From assembly GCA_025531455.1 (NCBI GenBank), contig JAMYHL010000002.1:372001-436000 (forward strand): 64,000 bases of DNA, written 5' to 3'. Origin of the DNA: Apiotrichum sp. Y4204 (Eukaryota > Basidiomycota > Tremellomycetes > Trichosporonales > Trichosporonaceae). The notes under the pieces are model-generated. The model did no database searches. It saw only the letters and a program-made list of their open reading frames with translations, and had not been told where the DNA came from. The translations under genes were made by a program, and so were the position numbers. Shown here piece by piece: positions 53,527 through 64,000 of this stretch (the first letter of the stretch is position 1; each line of letters starts with the position of its first letter).

Positions 53527-55936
53527 TTAGGCGCGGACGGCAGCGACGCCCTGGGCGAGGTCGCGCTCGAGGTCGCGAATGTCCTCGACGCCGACGGAGA
53601 GACGGATGAGCTCGTCGTCAATGCCGAGGATGCGGCGGTCCTCCTCGGAGACGCTCGCGTGGGTCATGAGCGAGGGCAGCTCGGCGAGCGACTCGACGCC
53701 GCCAAGCGACTCGGCAAGCGTAAAGAGCTTGAGCGCCGAGAGGAATTTGGAGCTGACTTCGGCGGCAGGCGTGCCCGGCGCAATCTGCTGCGTGTCGAGG
53801 CGGAACGACACCATGCCGCCGTACGGGAACCCGCCGTCGGCCGTGTATCCCTGGTCGACAATCTTCTCCTTTGCGTTGGGCGAGAGCTGCGCCCACGCGA
53901 GGTTGCGGACCGCGCGGCGGTCATCGCCCTCGAGACCAGGGTACATGACGTGCTTGACCCACGGCTGGGCCTGGAGCCAGCGCGCGATCGTGAGCGCGTT
54001 GGTGCCGTGGCGCTCCATGCGGAGACCGAGGGTCTTGGCGCCGCGCTGCGCGAGCCACGCGTCGTGCGAGCCCGGGACGGCACCGCCGGCGTTCTGGTAG
54101 AAACGGAGCTTCTCGAGGGCCTCGGCGTTGTTCGAGACGAGGACGCCCATGATGACGCTGTGGGTCAGTATTGGTAGACATCGGGTGGGGAGCGACGGAT
54201 TTCCAAGAAATCTGCCATGACACCGCCGACGCTTGGGCCGCTGGCGCAGAGGTGCCAGTGCGGAGGCACCAGTGGCGCTGCAGTGATTTGTCGTGCCGCT
54301 GTGATCGGGTCACGGTGGCCCGAGCAGCTTGACAAATACTGTGATGACGACTGGTAGGACCCCGGCGTTGCATCGCGAGCGCGCCATCTGGCTTGGAATC
54401 TCCAAATTCTTTACTCACTCAGAGTGGCCGTTGAGGTACTTGGTGACCGAGTGGGTGACAATGTCGGCACCGAGGCGGAGCGGCTGCTGGTAGTAGGGGC
54501 TCATGAAGGTGTTGTCGACGACGACAATGGCGCCGTGGCGGTGGGCGACGCGGACGACGGTCTCAATGTCGATCATCGAGAGGGTGGGGTTGGTGGGGGT
54601 CTCGACCCAGACGAGCTTTGTGCGGTCGTTGAACGCGGCCTCGAGGTCGGCCTCAATCTTGGCCGTGTCGGCGACCTGGACGCCGTCGGGGATCGAAATG
54701 TGCACAAACGACGTCTTGATGCCCTGCGTGCTGGCCACCTTGGTGAAATAGCGGTAGGTGCCGCCGTAGACGTCGCCGACGGACACAATGTGGCCGCCGG
54801 TGGGGACGAGCGACGAGACAATGGCCTGGGTGACGGCCGAACCCGAGGCAAAGGCCAGCGCGGGGGGAAGCTTGTCCTCGGACGCCGAGATGTGGCCGAG
54901 CTCGCTCGGAAGCTCGAGCGACGCGACGAGCGTCTCAAACGCCAGACGGTTCGGGTTCAGCGAGCGGGTGTACTCGAAGCCCTGGGTGTGAGCATTCTGC
55001 GAAGAAAGGACAATAGCGGAGTTGGAAAGCAAGTAGCTTGCGGGAGGGGTGGTGGAGGTAGGCACAGCTGTGGTCATGTCGTCACGCCGTCGCGATATGC
55101 ATGCGCGATTGCGAACTGCACGCCGAGCACGACATCGACTCCACGCAACATGCAAATGTTCGCGGCGCCGAAGCGAGCCGCCGCCGAAGCGATGCGTCGG
55201 CCCTGCATCCCTCAACCTTTCGGAAGCCACAGGACATGGCTATGGGGAATCCGAAAAAAGTGAGATTTGTGCACGCCACAATGCAGACGGCTATGGCCGA
55301 ACGAGCAATCCCCACTCCCCACTCTGCGTGGTCGGTGTGCTCGAGACGAGGCGACAGATGAGACATGCGCAAGACATGGGGTTGCCGCGCAACACAGTAT
55401 GCGGCTTTGGGGCGCTGTATATACAGCTGGCATGCCTTTCACACTGGTACTGGCCGCACTGCTCGTGGAACTGGGGCCAACGTTCGTGACCGCGCCGAGC
55501 ACAGGACACATGTGCGTCCCATGATCCCACGCCCCACAGCTATACAGCAGTACAGCTGTACAGTTGTGTATGAGCAGCAGGGTGGTTACGCGTCACGTCT
55601 CCCCATAACAGCTGCCCTCTCATTCGAGGGCTGCATCTCATCGGAACACCGAGCCGCGAGAGGCACGCCTCGGCCACCTTGACCACCCTTCACACACCCA
55701 GAGTGGATCTCACTCCGACTCCCAGCTCCCATACTCACCTTGTGCACGCCGACCGCAGACTGCTTGTACGTCGTGGAGAGGTTGATGGCCGGGATGACGG
55801 CGCCAGTGTCCTCGGTCGCCTCCGAGCCGGCGTGGATGAGCCGCGTGCCAAAGTGGTGCTCGTGGCCCGCAGTCGTCGGCGTCGCTGCGCCGTTGCCGTT
55901 GCCGTTGCCGTTACGGGTGCCGTTGGAGACAGTCAT
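53527..55936 (-). CDS. CYS3: Cystathionine gamma-lyase (PLP enzyme)
   Basis: Exons in transcript order: 55936-55739, 54981-54419 and 54157-53527, giving 463 residues. An alternative acceptor puts the second exon start at 54996 and adds NAHTQ. After an Asn/Gly-rich N-terminus the Cys/Met-metabolism fold is clear: FGTRLIHAGSE, AVIPAINLSTTYKQ, GFEYTRSLNPNRLAFE, ALAFASGSAVTQAI, GDVYGGTYRYF, LVWVETPTNPTLSMID and VVVDNTFMSPYYQQP. The PLP lysine is in HSVTKYLNGHSD. The tail has LAESLGGVESLAELPSLMTH and IRLSVGVEDI. GGVESLAELP and the length fit gamma-lyase/gamma-synthase; SLGGVESLAE with MTHASV favours the lyase, which splits cystathionine to cysteine in reverse transsulfuration. Intron 1 is about 757 nt, far above the local norm. 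Confidence 0.92.
55414..55427. repeat. Perfect 14-bp palindrome in CYS3 intron 1
   Basis: GCTGTATATACAGC is self-complementary. Its TATATA core could act as a TATA element in either direction within the intron. Confidence 0.8.
55550..55561. repeat. Perfect 12-bp palindrome in CYS3 intron 1
   Basis: GTACAGCTGTAC, containing the E-box CAGCTG, 123 bp from the other palindrome. It is flanked by partial copies of ACAGC/TACAG. Confidence 0.8.
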
Positions 55937-55990
55937 GATTGTATAGTGGTGAGAGAGGGGGATATGCATGCGGATAACACACCCAGACGT

Positions 55991-55998
55991 CTTATATA
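55991..55998 (-). promoter_or_regulatory. TATA box of CYS3
   Basis: TATATAAG on the minus strand, about 55 nt upstream of the ATG at 55936. Confidence 0.55.
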
Positions 55999-56748
55999 CA
56001 TATCATGGGTATGTATGCAGTCATGCTGTATTCTGACTTTTTGCCTCTGGCATCTCGCCTCTCTCTGTCATGGTCACTCAAAAATGAGTAAACAAATTTC
56101 TGGCGTTTGTCATTCCACCTCGGAGTTGGCCCCCGGCGCCTCCGCCGTTGCGCCTCCCCCCCTTCCTCCTCTCGCCCCCTGAGAGCTGCCTGAAAGTGAG
56201 CACGCAATGCGATTCTGAATCATCCACCGAAAAATGTGACCCCAACCACCTACCAACCGCTGGCCTCTGCCCTGCTGTCTCTACCAATGTGTCAGCCAGA
56301 GAATTTTCGAGCAATGCAAGACCCATACCGAGCACTCTGCCGAGCAACGTCCACGCTGGCCGCACTCTGCGTGCGCCGCACATGTCCCGCCTACCCAGTT
56401 CCATTATACCACATGCACATCGCCGAGCGAGGCCCCCCGCCGCGCCGAACATGGGACTTTTGGGGTTCGCCCGCCTGCCGCGCTGCCGTCGCTTGCGCCC
56501 TGCTATGTGCTATGTGTGACTACCACGGTACCACGGTGTCGCCGCTGCAGTGCCGCATACACATGGGGTGTTGCTCCAAGCTCCGCCCGTGCTCGGTTTC
56601 GAAAGCGAAACCGATGGTGTGACCGTCACTACTTGTCACTTGTCGTCCCTGCTCGGTGGCGAGATCTGATGCGGTATGCTCACATGCTCATTATTATTGT
56701 CTACAACTCATATCGCAATGTAATGTGGAGCTGATTCATCGTGCTTCT

Positions 56749-56870
56749 GCTGATCAATGATCAACCATCATTTTCGCTGATCGCTGATCTGCCCATCGCT
56801 TATCAACCCCTGTGTTTCAACGCCGATCAGCAATGATCAACCCCGGACGCGTGATGATCTGATGATCTCT
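56749..56870. repeat. GATC-word cluster
   Basis: About 120 bp contain some ten GATC or TATCAAC words, including two copies of AATGATCAACC and the pairs CTGATCGCTGATC and GTGATGATCTGATGATC. It reads as a degenerate repeat array, or as multiple sites for one DNA-binding factor. Confidence 0.5.
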
Positions 56871-57333
56871 GATTGTGCAATCTCGCGACCCACTCGCAGT
56901 TATCCATCCCACTATCTCGTCTCCGGCTCTCTTATCGCTCCGGGAATGCATCCTCGAAATTGGAATGCAGCCACTGCGGGGGTGTATTGGTGCCGGCCTG
57001 GCTCATCTCTTTCTCACCGCCACTCGCCACCCACTGCACCACAATCTCCGTATAATCAAAATGTTCATCGCTATAGATAGATAGAATATAAGAGCAGATT
57101 ATGCAACACGCACGGCAGCGCCGCACAAATACACTGTCTGTATGCTTCTGTACAGTGCCGCAGAGGGCATATCGTTTGTCGTCACAGGTCGTCATGGCCA
57201 ATGGCCAGAATAGATGGGTGTCGCCCAGCAGGCAGTTTGATGCCTACCAGACGTGACCCTTTGATTTTTGTTGATCACCCCCAATCCCCTGCCGGATCCC
57301 TTCTTCCCCTCATTCCTCGTAGTGTTCCCCCAT

Positions 57334-59750
57334 CTAGATCGCTATACCCGGCACGCCGGACGCTATGTCCTCCTCGGCGCGCGTGCGCTCCAGATACTCT
57401 TGGTGGCGCCTGCGGCCGAGCTCGAGCTTCTCCTCAAGCGACAGCTCCTGGAGTGCGCCGATCGCGGAGAAGTCCAGGTCGGGCATGACGGCGACGTTGG
57501 CGTCGACCGGCGTGCGCGGAGACATCTCGTAGCGGCTGAACGGCGATGAGACGGAGGACGGCATCATCTGCGTATCTGGCGACTGAAGGATAGAGCCCAC
57601 GGACGAGTCGTCCGCGACGCCTGGCGACCGTGGTGAAAGCGTGGGCGGCGACACAGGGCGGCCAAATGTCGCCTGAAACGAGAGCGAGTCGCCAAAGACG
57701 CGACGCAGCTCCGCCTCGCGCACCTCAGGCTGCTTGTAGGCCTCAACACCAATGAGCTCGTCGCCATCGCGGTACACCGAGAAGGGGTCGAATTCACAGT
57801 CGTGCTCAAAGGCCAGATCGCTCGGCGCTGGGATAGCGTCGCCCCTAGCTGTCAGTTTGAATTCAGAACAAAAAGAACTTACCATAGCGCCTCCTCCAGG
57901 TCATTCAATAGCCGCGGCATGTTGCCCGCAGATCCATCAGGGGCAAAGACGTTGGCAGGAACAATGTCGCCGTACGCGCCGCGAATAACAACCTCGCCAA
58001 AGGCCCACCCTAGATCCTTTCGGCGGTTGACAGCCTCGTCAATGTCGCGCAGGCCATACCGGATCTCCATACCCCAGAATTCAACATCGACCTGGGTGGG
58101 CGGGTTGGGTATGGCATTGCGCCGTTTCGCCTCGCGAATGGCAGTCAGGGTCCACGAGTGCCAGGCCTTCTGCTGGGTCGGAGATATGGGCGACACGGGT
58201 GAGAGGGCTGATGCGCGACGCACAGCAGCCGGGAGCGGTACGCCAGCCCAAGGGTTGGGAACGGAAGGGTTGGCGGTCGCCCACACCGCGTCGATGAATA
58301 CGCCCAAGGCGTAGACAAGCTCGAGGACGAGTGGACGTATTCCCCTACGGCAGATCAAAGAGTCGATAGCCGCAAACGGGTTCTCCTTCTCCGAGACACG
58401 GGGGTGTGTGGATAACCGACGCGTACGCGGCACAGACGAGACGTGCTCGGCCCCAAAGTACGAAGGATCAATGGCCAGCTCGACATCCCGCAGAACACGG
58501 ACTGATTCTGTGGTGTATATATCCTGCGCGCCCGGGACTATTGACGCGGGTCCCAGTGAGTGAAAGCCGGCGCTCTGCGGGGTGTTTGAGCGAAGCACAT
58601 GGTGGTCGGACGAGGAGGATGCATTGTTGTCACCGCTCCAGTAGTGGTGTCCCGACGAGCTGATCGAACCGAACGCACCCGCAGCGATGCGGGCCTGGGC
58701 TGGGGGATTGGGTAAACCCGGCAAGTTGTTCGCGTTGTACAGTGATGGCCCAGCCAGCGCAGGGGCAGAATGTGATGATGTTTCGGTCAGAAACGGGGGC
58801 GACATCGGTGCGTCGAGTGATCGGATCGAGTGATTCTCAAACGAGCCGGCGTTTGGCAGACTCCCAGCAAAGGAGAGCGTGTTACCGGCGGGGTAAAGCG
58901 GGTTGGCTTCGGCTTCCTGAGGCGCCTGCTCGACGATCCATCTCTGCACGGGTCAGCATTTCGAGCACAACAACCCACCCACCCTCCATTTTGCCAGAGC
59001 TGCATCTGCCTTGGCTCTGTCCACGCGCTTCTCGATGTCTTCCACCATGCGTTTCTTCTTGTTGCGGGACATGGACGACATTTCGTACGCCTCTGATGAT
59101 GTAAGGTCGTCGTGCATCGCCGATGACGAGCGGTTCGAGCTTACGCTCTTCGCCCTACGTCCCGTTGTGGTGCTTCCTCTCCGACCAAAAATGGCCCCCA
59201 GCACGCGCTCACGCGAGTTTGTGCTCGTCGACCGTATACTGCCGGAATCGGAAGTATTCGTCGACGCCGCTGCGGAGCGTAACCGCTGTCCCGCTGCGAC
59301 GCCGACGGTGCCCGTGCCACCGAAGTGATACGAAGTCGGCGGCAACCCAGCAACGGTCCCGTCATCGTGAAGAGCCGCAAAGGCTGCCGACGGTGTCGGT
59401 GGCTGGTGGGGTGAGGGAAGGTGCTCCATTGTCTGTGACGGTTAGTAGCCATCTAGTTGGGGCGGGGAAGCATGAGACCATGCAGCGCAGTCGTGCAATG
59501 CAACATGTGCAGCTGGTACAAACGCATCTCGGCGACGCGACATCAAGGGCACGCGATCACAACACGCGTGCCAAGGGCGCGATGCGCGTATCGCTGGCGA
59601 AGGCATGCAAGCCGTTCCGGAACACGTCTGTGTGTGCGGGTACCAAGTTGTTGGTACCAGCGGCATCTGCGGAATGAACGAGGAAGCGTGACTCACCCCA
59701 CTATCCGCGAGGGCCTCGAGGCGCGAGGGCCCTGCCGCGGAGAGGGCCAT
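57334..59750 (-). CDS. Hypothetical 691-residue protein with a conserved C-terminal half
   Basis: Four exons in transcript order: 59750-59697, 59432-58983, 58943-57883 and 57844-57334; introns are 264, 39 and 38 nt and phases join. The first 150 residues are Ser/Thr-rich. A basic coiled segment follows (RNKKKRMVEDIEKRVDRAKA, then ALAKWRRWIVEQAP). A likely globular block at about residues 370-560 reads ENPFAAIDSLICRRGIRPLV, LELVYALGVFIDAVWATANP, VEFWGMEIRYGLRDIDEAVN, KDLGWAFGEVVIRGAYGDIV and CEFDPFSVYRDGDELIGVEA. The tail has a charged helix (SLEEKLELGRRRHQEYLERT). No family is recognised. The dense Trp/aromatic conservation and Asp/Glu pairs suggest a real folded domain. The small first exon depends on one splice pair, so the N-terminus is less certain. 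Confidence 0.7.
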
Positions 59751-62700
59751 CGTTGCGAGGATGGTCTGGGACTTGGGTTGCTATCGAGAGTGCGACCAGC
59801 GTGATTAGATGACTGTTGTAGTAGGATGTAAGAAAGATGATGGGAAAGATGGAGTGTCTGCCAGCCCGTCGAGAGTGTTGATGCCTCGACCCAGGGCGCT
59901 ATGTTGGTCGTTGGGGGGAAAAGACAGTTGATTCGCGTAATAGGGACAGCTCAGCGACGGGGCTATCCAGGCCGTAATGGGGAGAGCTCGTGGGTGATGC
60001 CGTTGATGATGCTGGTAGGGTGTTCGCGGACGATGTTGAGTTGTAGAGGCTACTGCTATCCTTGTCGAGTGAGGATGTAGCAAGCTGGCGTTGAAAAAAC
60101 AATGACCAAGGGCTGGAAGGGGGCGACGGAGATGGCGCAGGGCAGGGGCGACGGCGCAAACGGTCCTTTGCGAGTTTGGTGATATTTTTGCCTCGAGTGG
60201 GTGCTCTGTGCGTTGGAAATGAGAGTGACAACCAGCAGGAAAGAATGAAGCCGTGTTGGGGCAAGTCCGAGGTACCTACCACACACGACGTGTGCGGGAG
60301 TGTGAGGCGGGGTTGGGAGGATTAGGTTGGGAAGATTAGGATGATGGCAAGAGCCAAAGAGTGTGCGATATCGACTGCGGGGAGAGGCGAGTAAGCGATG
60401 GCGCGGTTATGATCCGAGCATTGCACGCTAGAGTGAGGGATGGTGGGGGTGGTGGGAGTGAGTGACGGCAGTGGTGACGACGTCGGGGAGCAGCGCGGCG
60501 ATGGTCGTGAGTGTGAGAGAGCTGGCGACGACGCAGCGGCGGATAGCCAAGCAAGAGACTGTGTGGAGGGAGATACAGCACTGAATTGGGAACTGGGAAT
60601 GAGTAGTAGTGCAAAGATGACTGACTAGCTGCACAAGAGATCCAGAGACCATACGAGACTGCACGAGAGAAATGGTTGTCTCTGCAGCGGTCCGACGGTC
60701 CGACGAGCACAGCAGAGTTGCAATGAGGTACTGTAGTAGTAGCATGCGCGCATGCGGCGAGAGGGGTCTTTTGGGATGCGGGCCTGCGGGACATGGAAAT
60801 CGCGGCATGAATCCAGGACATGGGATGCACAAGCGTGCTACTAGCGTCAGTCTAGAGCCTCTGCTCGTCTTCCTATCCTCTCTGGTCCGGGCCCGCCGTT
60901 GTTCGATTCTTGTCGATCGATCGGGAAAGGGGGAAAAGCATACAATACGGACAAACGAGGGTCGCCTGGGGGGGGGGGGGGGAGGGGCAGCACGCCAGAG
61001 GCCACAAACCAGCGACCAGTTCCATAAGCTTTGTGACACACCTCCGCACCCATTCATTAACATGATACACAAACCTTGCTGCTTTTGTTGGGGGAGAAAC
61101 AGAAAAGCAAACTCTCGTTACAAGGCGTATTAATGCATGGCCAGGTAGTGCTAATGATGGCGTATGAGGGTAATAGCGTCCTTGGCTGCCAATAATGTTC
61201 AGCGCACCAGCACGCATGGAATATTTAGATTTGATGTTTTCCGGAAGCATGACAGACCCTGAGGGATGCAGCCCTGAGAGAGGGACAGGGGGGGAAGGCC
61301 ATCGAGCAGCGCGAGCAGCAGGCCGGCAGGGGGGGTTGATCGGCGACGCGGGCTCCTGCTAGCACGCTGCTCGGGTCGTCCAACGACGTGCCTGGGACCT
61401 AACTAAATGCGCCACACCGTTGATCGATCGTTATCCCAGGAGTCGAGAGCACAAGAGCACTTGTTTTCCTTATTTATCCGTGTCCTCTGCTCTTCCGCCT
61501 TTGCCTCCCCCCTCTTCCTCCGCCAATTTACTGTACTTTTCCATTTTTTACACTGGCATGCAGGCAAAATAGAGTGTGGCAGCCAGCGCCTTCGAGTTGC
61601 ATCCCTTGCCAAACCCCCAACGGCAGCCCCATGTGTCCCATTCACATCTCACCTCGATCCTCACACGTCCTGCCGGATGCAGTGGCATTGCAGTGACGCA
61701 AAAGGGTGTTGTGTCCTGTTTGACAGGAGTAAGAAGAAACGTAATAAGGAAGAAACAGGTAGACACACGACTGAAACTAGCCCTCAAGTAGCAGAGTGGT
61801 ATTGAGGAAAAATCACCGCGTCGCGCTCGCATTGAATTACACCCAGCTCTCCCGTCCTCCCCGCCGCTCCTCGGTAACATAGTTGGATCTGTGATACTAC
61901 GTATACTACGATCTAACGTCAACAGAGATCTACGGTCAGGTCCCGGAACGATGGGACAAGGACAGAGGAAAGCGTCTTTCTGATCGTCGGAACCATCACC
62001 ATGCATCATACAGGACTGAGGCTTGTCGTGCGGAAGCAACGAGGACGCCAGTGTTCGCGCGTTCGCGGTGCTTAGCGAATACGACACGTGATGGTCCCGA
62101 CCAGTGGACAGTGGACTGCCATTCTCAGTACAGCGCACGGGAACTCCTTCTCACAGGTGGGTGAACGACAACGCGCACACGGTGGACGGAAAGTACATCG
62201 ACCGCAGGGCGGACGCCAAGTCGCGAGCCCGCTACCAATCCCCCGATTACTCGCACAGCTGCACAGATTACCTCTGGCGCCGCGTCATATCGTGGCATGC
62301 AATAAACCTGCCGAGGGAGCGAAATCATGTGTTCAGCTGCGCTAGCTCAGCGAGCTCAGCATGCCGCCGTCGTATTACCCAGGTTGTCGCAGATTACAGC
62401 CATAGCGACGCCTGTGCGGTGCAGGCGGTGCACTACTTCAGCCACGCGCCATTCACAGACATGGCGTCCGTCCTCATTCCCCTCCATGCGTCCATCCTCA
62501 TTCCTCCCGTTCCACATTCTCTCATTCGCAGCTCTTCGAAACGGGCCGGATCTGATCCCGTCCACTGACCCACGGAACACTGACCTCGTCGGAAGCAGGA
62601 AGCAGGATTGCTGGAGCCCGACCAGACCGAAGTGTAAGATGGGACATCGCGGGCATAGCGGTGCGGAGTCCAGTGATGCGGCCCGCAGGCCCAGAGCTGA

Positions 62701-64000
62701 TGGAGCATATGGACGCCACTATGGCCAGAAGGGCCGGTACCATAGGCGTGCTTGATAACATTCCTCTGTTGCGGGCGCGAGCAGACGCGAACAGACGCGA
62801 CTCTATGGCTGCGCCCCCCCGATCTGCGATCCTCGAGAACCCAGGTTCGCAGGAAGTCCAGCCTTGACATCACCAACAGCTCCGCTGGAAATCATGATAC
62901 GAAGCTGCCACGCACAGGTAGCCGTGCGGAAGTAACTGCATCTTATCACGGATCACAGCTCTACAGGAAATGCAGGACAGGCAGGAATTGGGGAACCGGG
63001 GGCCAGTCGGGTGTCGCGGGCCAGCGGGGAGCGCGTCTTCATCGGTGGTACATGGTCTTTATCTTGTGCGCCTGCTTTGCGGCCTGCGGACGTATTGATC
63101 CTTGCTCTGGTGTGATATTGGATTAGGAACCCGACCGGCTGCGGCGCTCCGGACCGGCTCCGCCACGTATCGCGATGCTTGCAAGCGAGTGGCCGCTATG
63201 GGCGCCAGGAGGCGGTGCGGCATAGCTGTTGCACCCTCATCTGACATGAGTCCGCCAGTGGCCAGTGGCCTGTGCAAGGGCACAACAAAGACCGGTTCAG
63301 CGTGTCGCGCCCAGTGCGCCATTCCATCAGGAGGCTACCGGAAGGTGATTCGCAGTCCTTAAGTCCGTCGGGAGAAACATCGTTGGAATCGGGCATCGGG
63401 GTGGCTCTTATGGGAGTATCGCGTCGAGGCGGAGTCTTGTGGGGGCTCCTCCATGCTCAGGAATGGGTGAGACGGTGGTCTGTGTTGGGGTGCTGGATTC
63501 CAGTGTCCAGCCTTGTTTCTGCAGATGTATCACAAGCACAGGAACCGAAAGATAGGGACAAGTCCGGCCTCGAAAGCTTTAGGCGTCCACTATTCCCCAG
63601 GTCGCACTCGCACACTCCCTGGCGGAGCGTTGTTCCAGACCAGTGCCAAACGCATGCCTGAGCTTGAACCCGCAAACCTGCCCGTTCAACCTCAGCGATC
63701 AGTATGAGCAGCCGCACTAGAGTCCTCAACAATGAAGACCGCATATCCGCAATCCGCCAGGTTCGTGCCGCGTGCCTTGATGAATTGATGAATTGGCGGT
63801 GTCGTCTGCCGATGTCGTGTGAGCAACTGCGATGCCACTTCACGGTGGGACTATGACCTGCAACGACATGACGAGCGCGGACAGCGAAGTGAAGTAACTG
63901 CCTGCGTGGGTCGAGATGGAAGTAAAGTCCAGTGATTTCATTGCGGTAGTTGATCTCACTGCTGCAGTCATCGCATTGCTTGTCATTGTTGACACAGTCC
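59751..64000. other. 4.2-kb region to the right edge without a supportable gene
   Basis: The first few hundred bp are leader and promoter of the gene at 59750, with several C/T-rich tracts on the minus strand. Frames up to 214 codons occur on both strands but overlap each other, lack domain-like sequence and show no splice-consistent extension. It includes a G15 homopolymer at 60968-60982. No tRNA or repeat family is recognised. The right end may be promoter of a gene beyond the window. Confidence 0.5.
60968..60982. repeat. G15 homopolymer
   Basis: Fifteen consecutive G, then A and GGGG. Potential G-quadruplex former and a likely sequencing or replication slippage site. Confidence 0.9.

Larger units (their letters stand above)
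55937..57333. other. CYS3 upstream region / 3' flank of next gene
   Basis: 1.4 kb with no supportable gene. It includes the CYS3 core promoter (TATATAAG) and a dense cluster of TGATCA/GATCAACC words at 56749-56870, listed separately. Frames up to 128 codons on both strands overlap and lack motifs. Confidence 0.5.

Noticed and set aside
55078..55230. Upstream extension of CYS3 exon 2 as the true N-terminus
   Set aside because: It is Arg-rich and unlike the family, whereas exon 1 at 55936-55739 supplies the conserved FGTRLIHAGSE and NLSTTYKQ. Kept only as a possible alternative start at about 55077.

Overview
The window is a gene-dense stretch of a GC-rich basidiomycete nuclear genome. Nearly every gene is broken by very short GT-AG introns, mostly 31-60 nt with CTRAC/CTAAC-like branch points. 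Intron style, base composition and protein sequences together suggest a Tremellomycete yeast, possibly Trichosporonales; that placement is inference. I rebuilt gene models by hand, joining reading frames at splice sites and checking phase, and count 21 protein genes, one cut by the left edge. I found no rRNA, convincing tRNA, transposon or CRISPR array.

Layout. 0-14 kb: 3' part of an ABCC transporter, an F-box-like protein, a BTB-like protein, an unknown protein, a small membrane protein, eIF2B alpha, and a basic/acidic nuclear protein that may be INO80 Ies4-like. 14-26 kb: a 1651-residue multi-START membrane protein divergent from a 19-exon DOP1/Dopey gene. 26-39 kb: NIF3, CNS1/TTC4 co-chaperone, a BRI3-like membrane protein, CLPTM1, GPI13/PIG-O, and a PKA catalytic subunit. 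43.5-53 kb: two large disordered proteins flanking a REX4-like exonuclease and a MoxR/Mg-chelatase-like protein. 53.5-60 kb: cystathionine gamma-lyase with one very long intron, and an unknown 691-residue protein. Three stretches (3.5-6.2, 39-43.6 and 59.8-64 kb) hold no gene I can support.

The genes are mostly housekeeping and not an operon-like system: Golgi/endosome trafficking and lipid handling (DOP1, START, CLPTM1, GPI13), translation and chaperoning (eIF2B alpha, CNS1), signalling (PKA) and sulfur metabolism (CYS3). Several are arranged head to head over 250-800 bp intergenic regions, as expected for shared promoters.

The most unusual signal is in the CLPTM1 gene. The conserved protein frame is only restored if a 2-nucleotide exon is spliced between two canonical short introns. 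The same gene also holds a stop-free 33-nt intron that is invisible to ORF finding.
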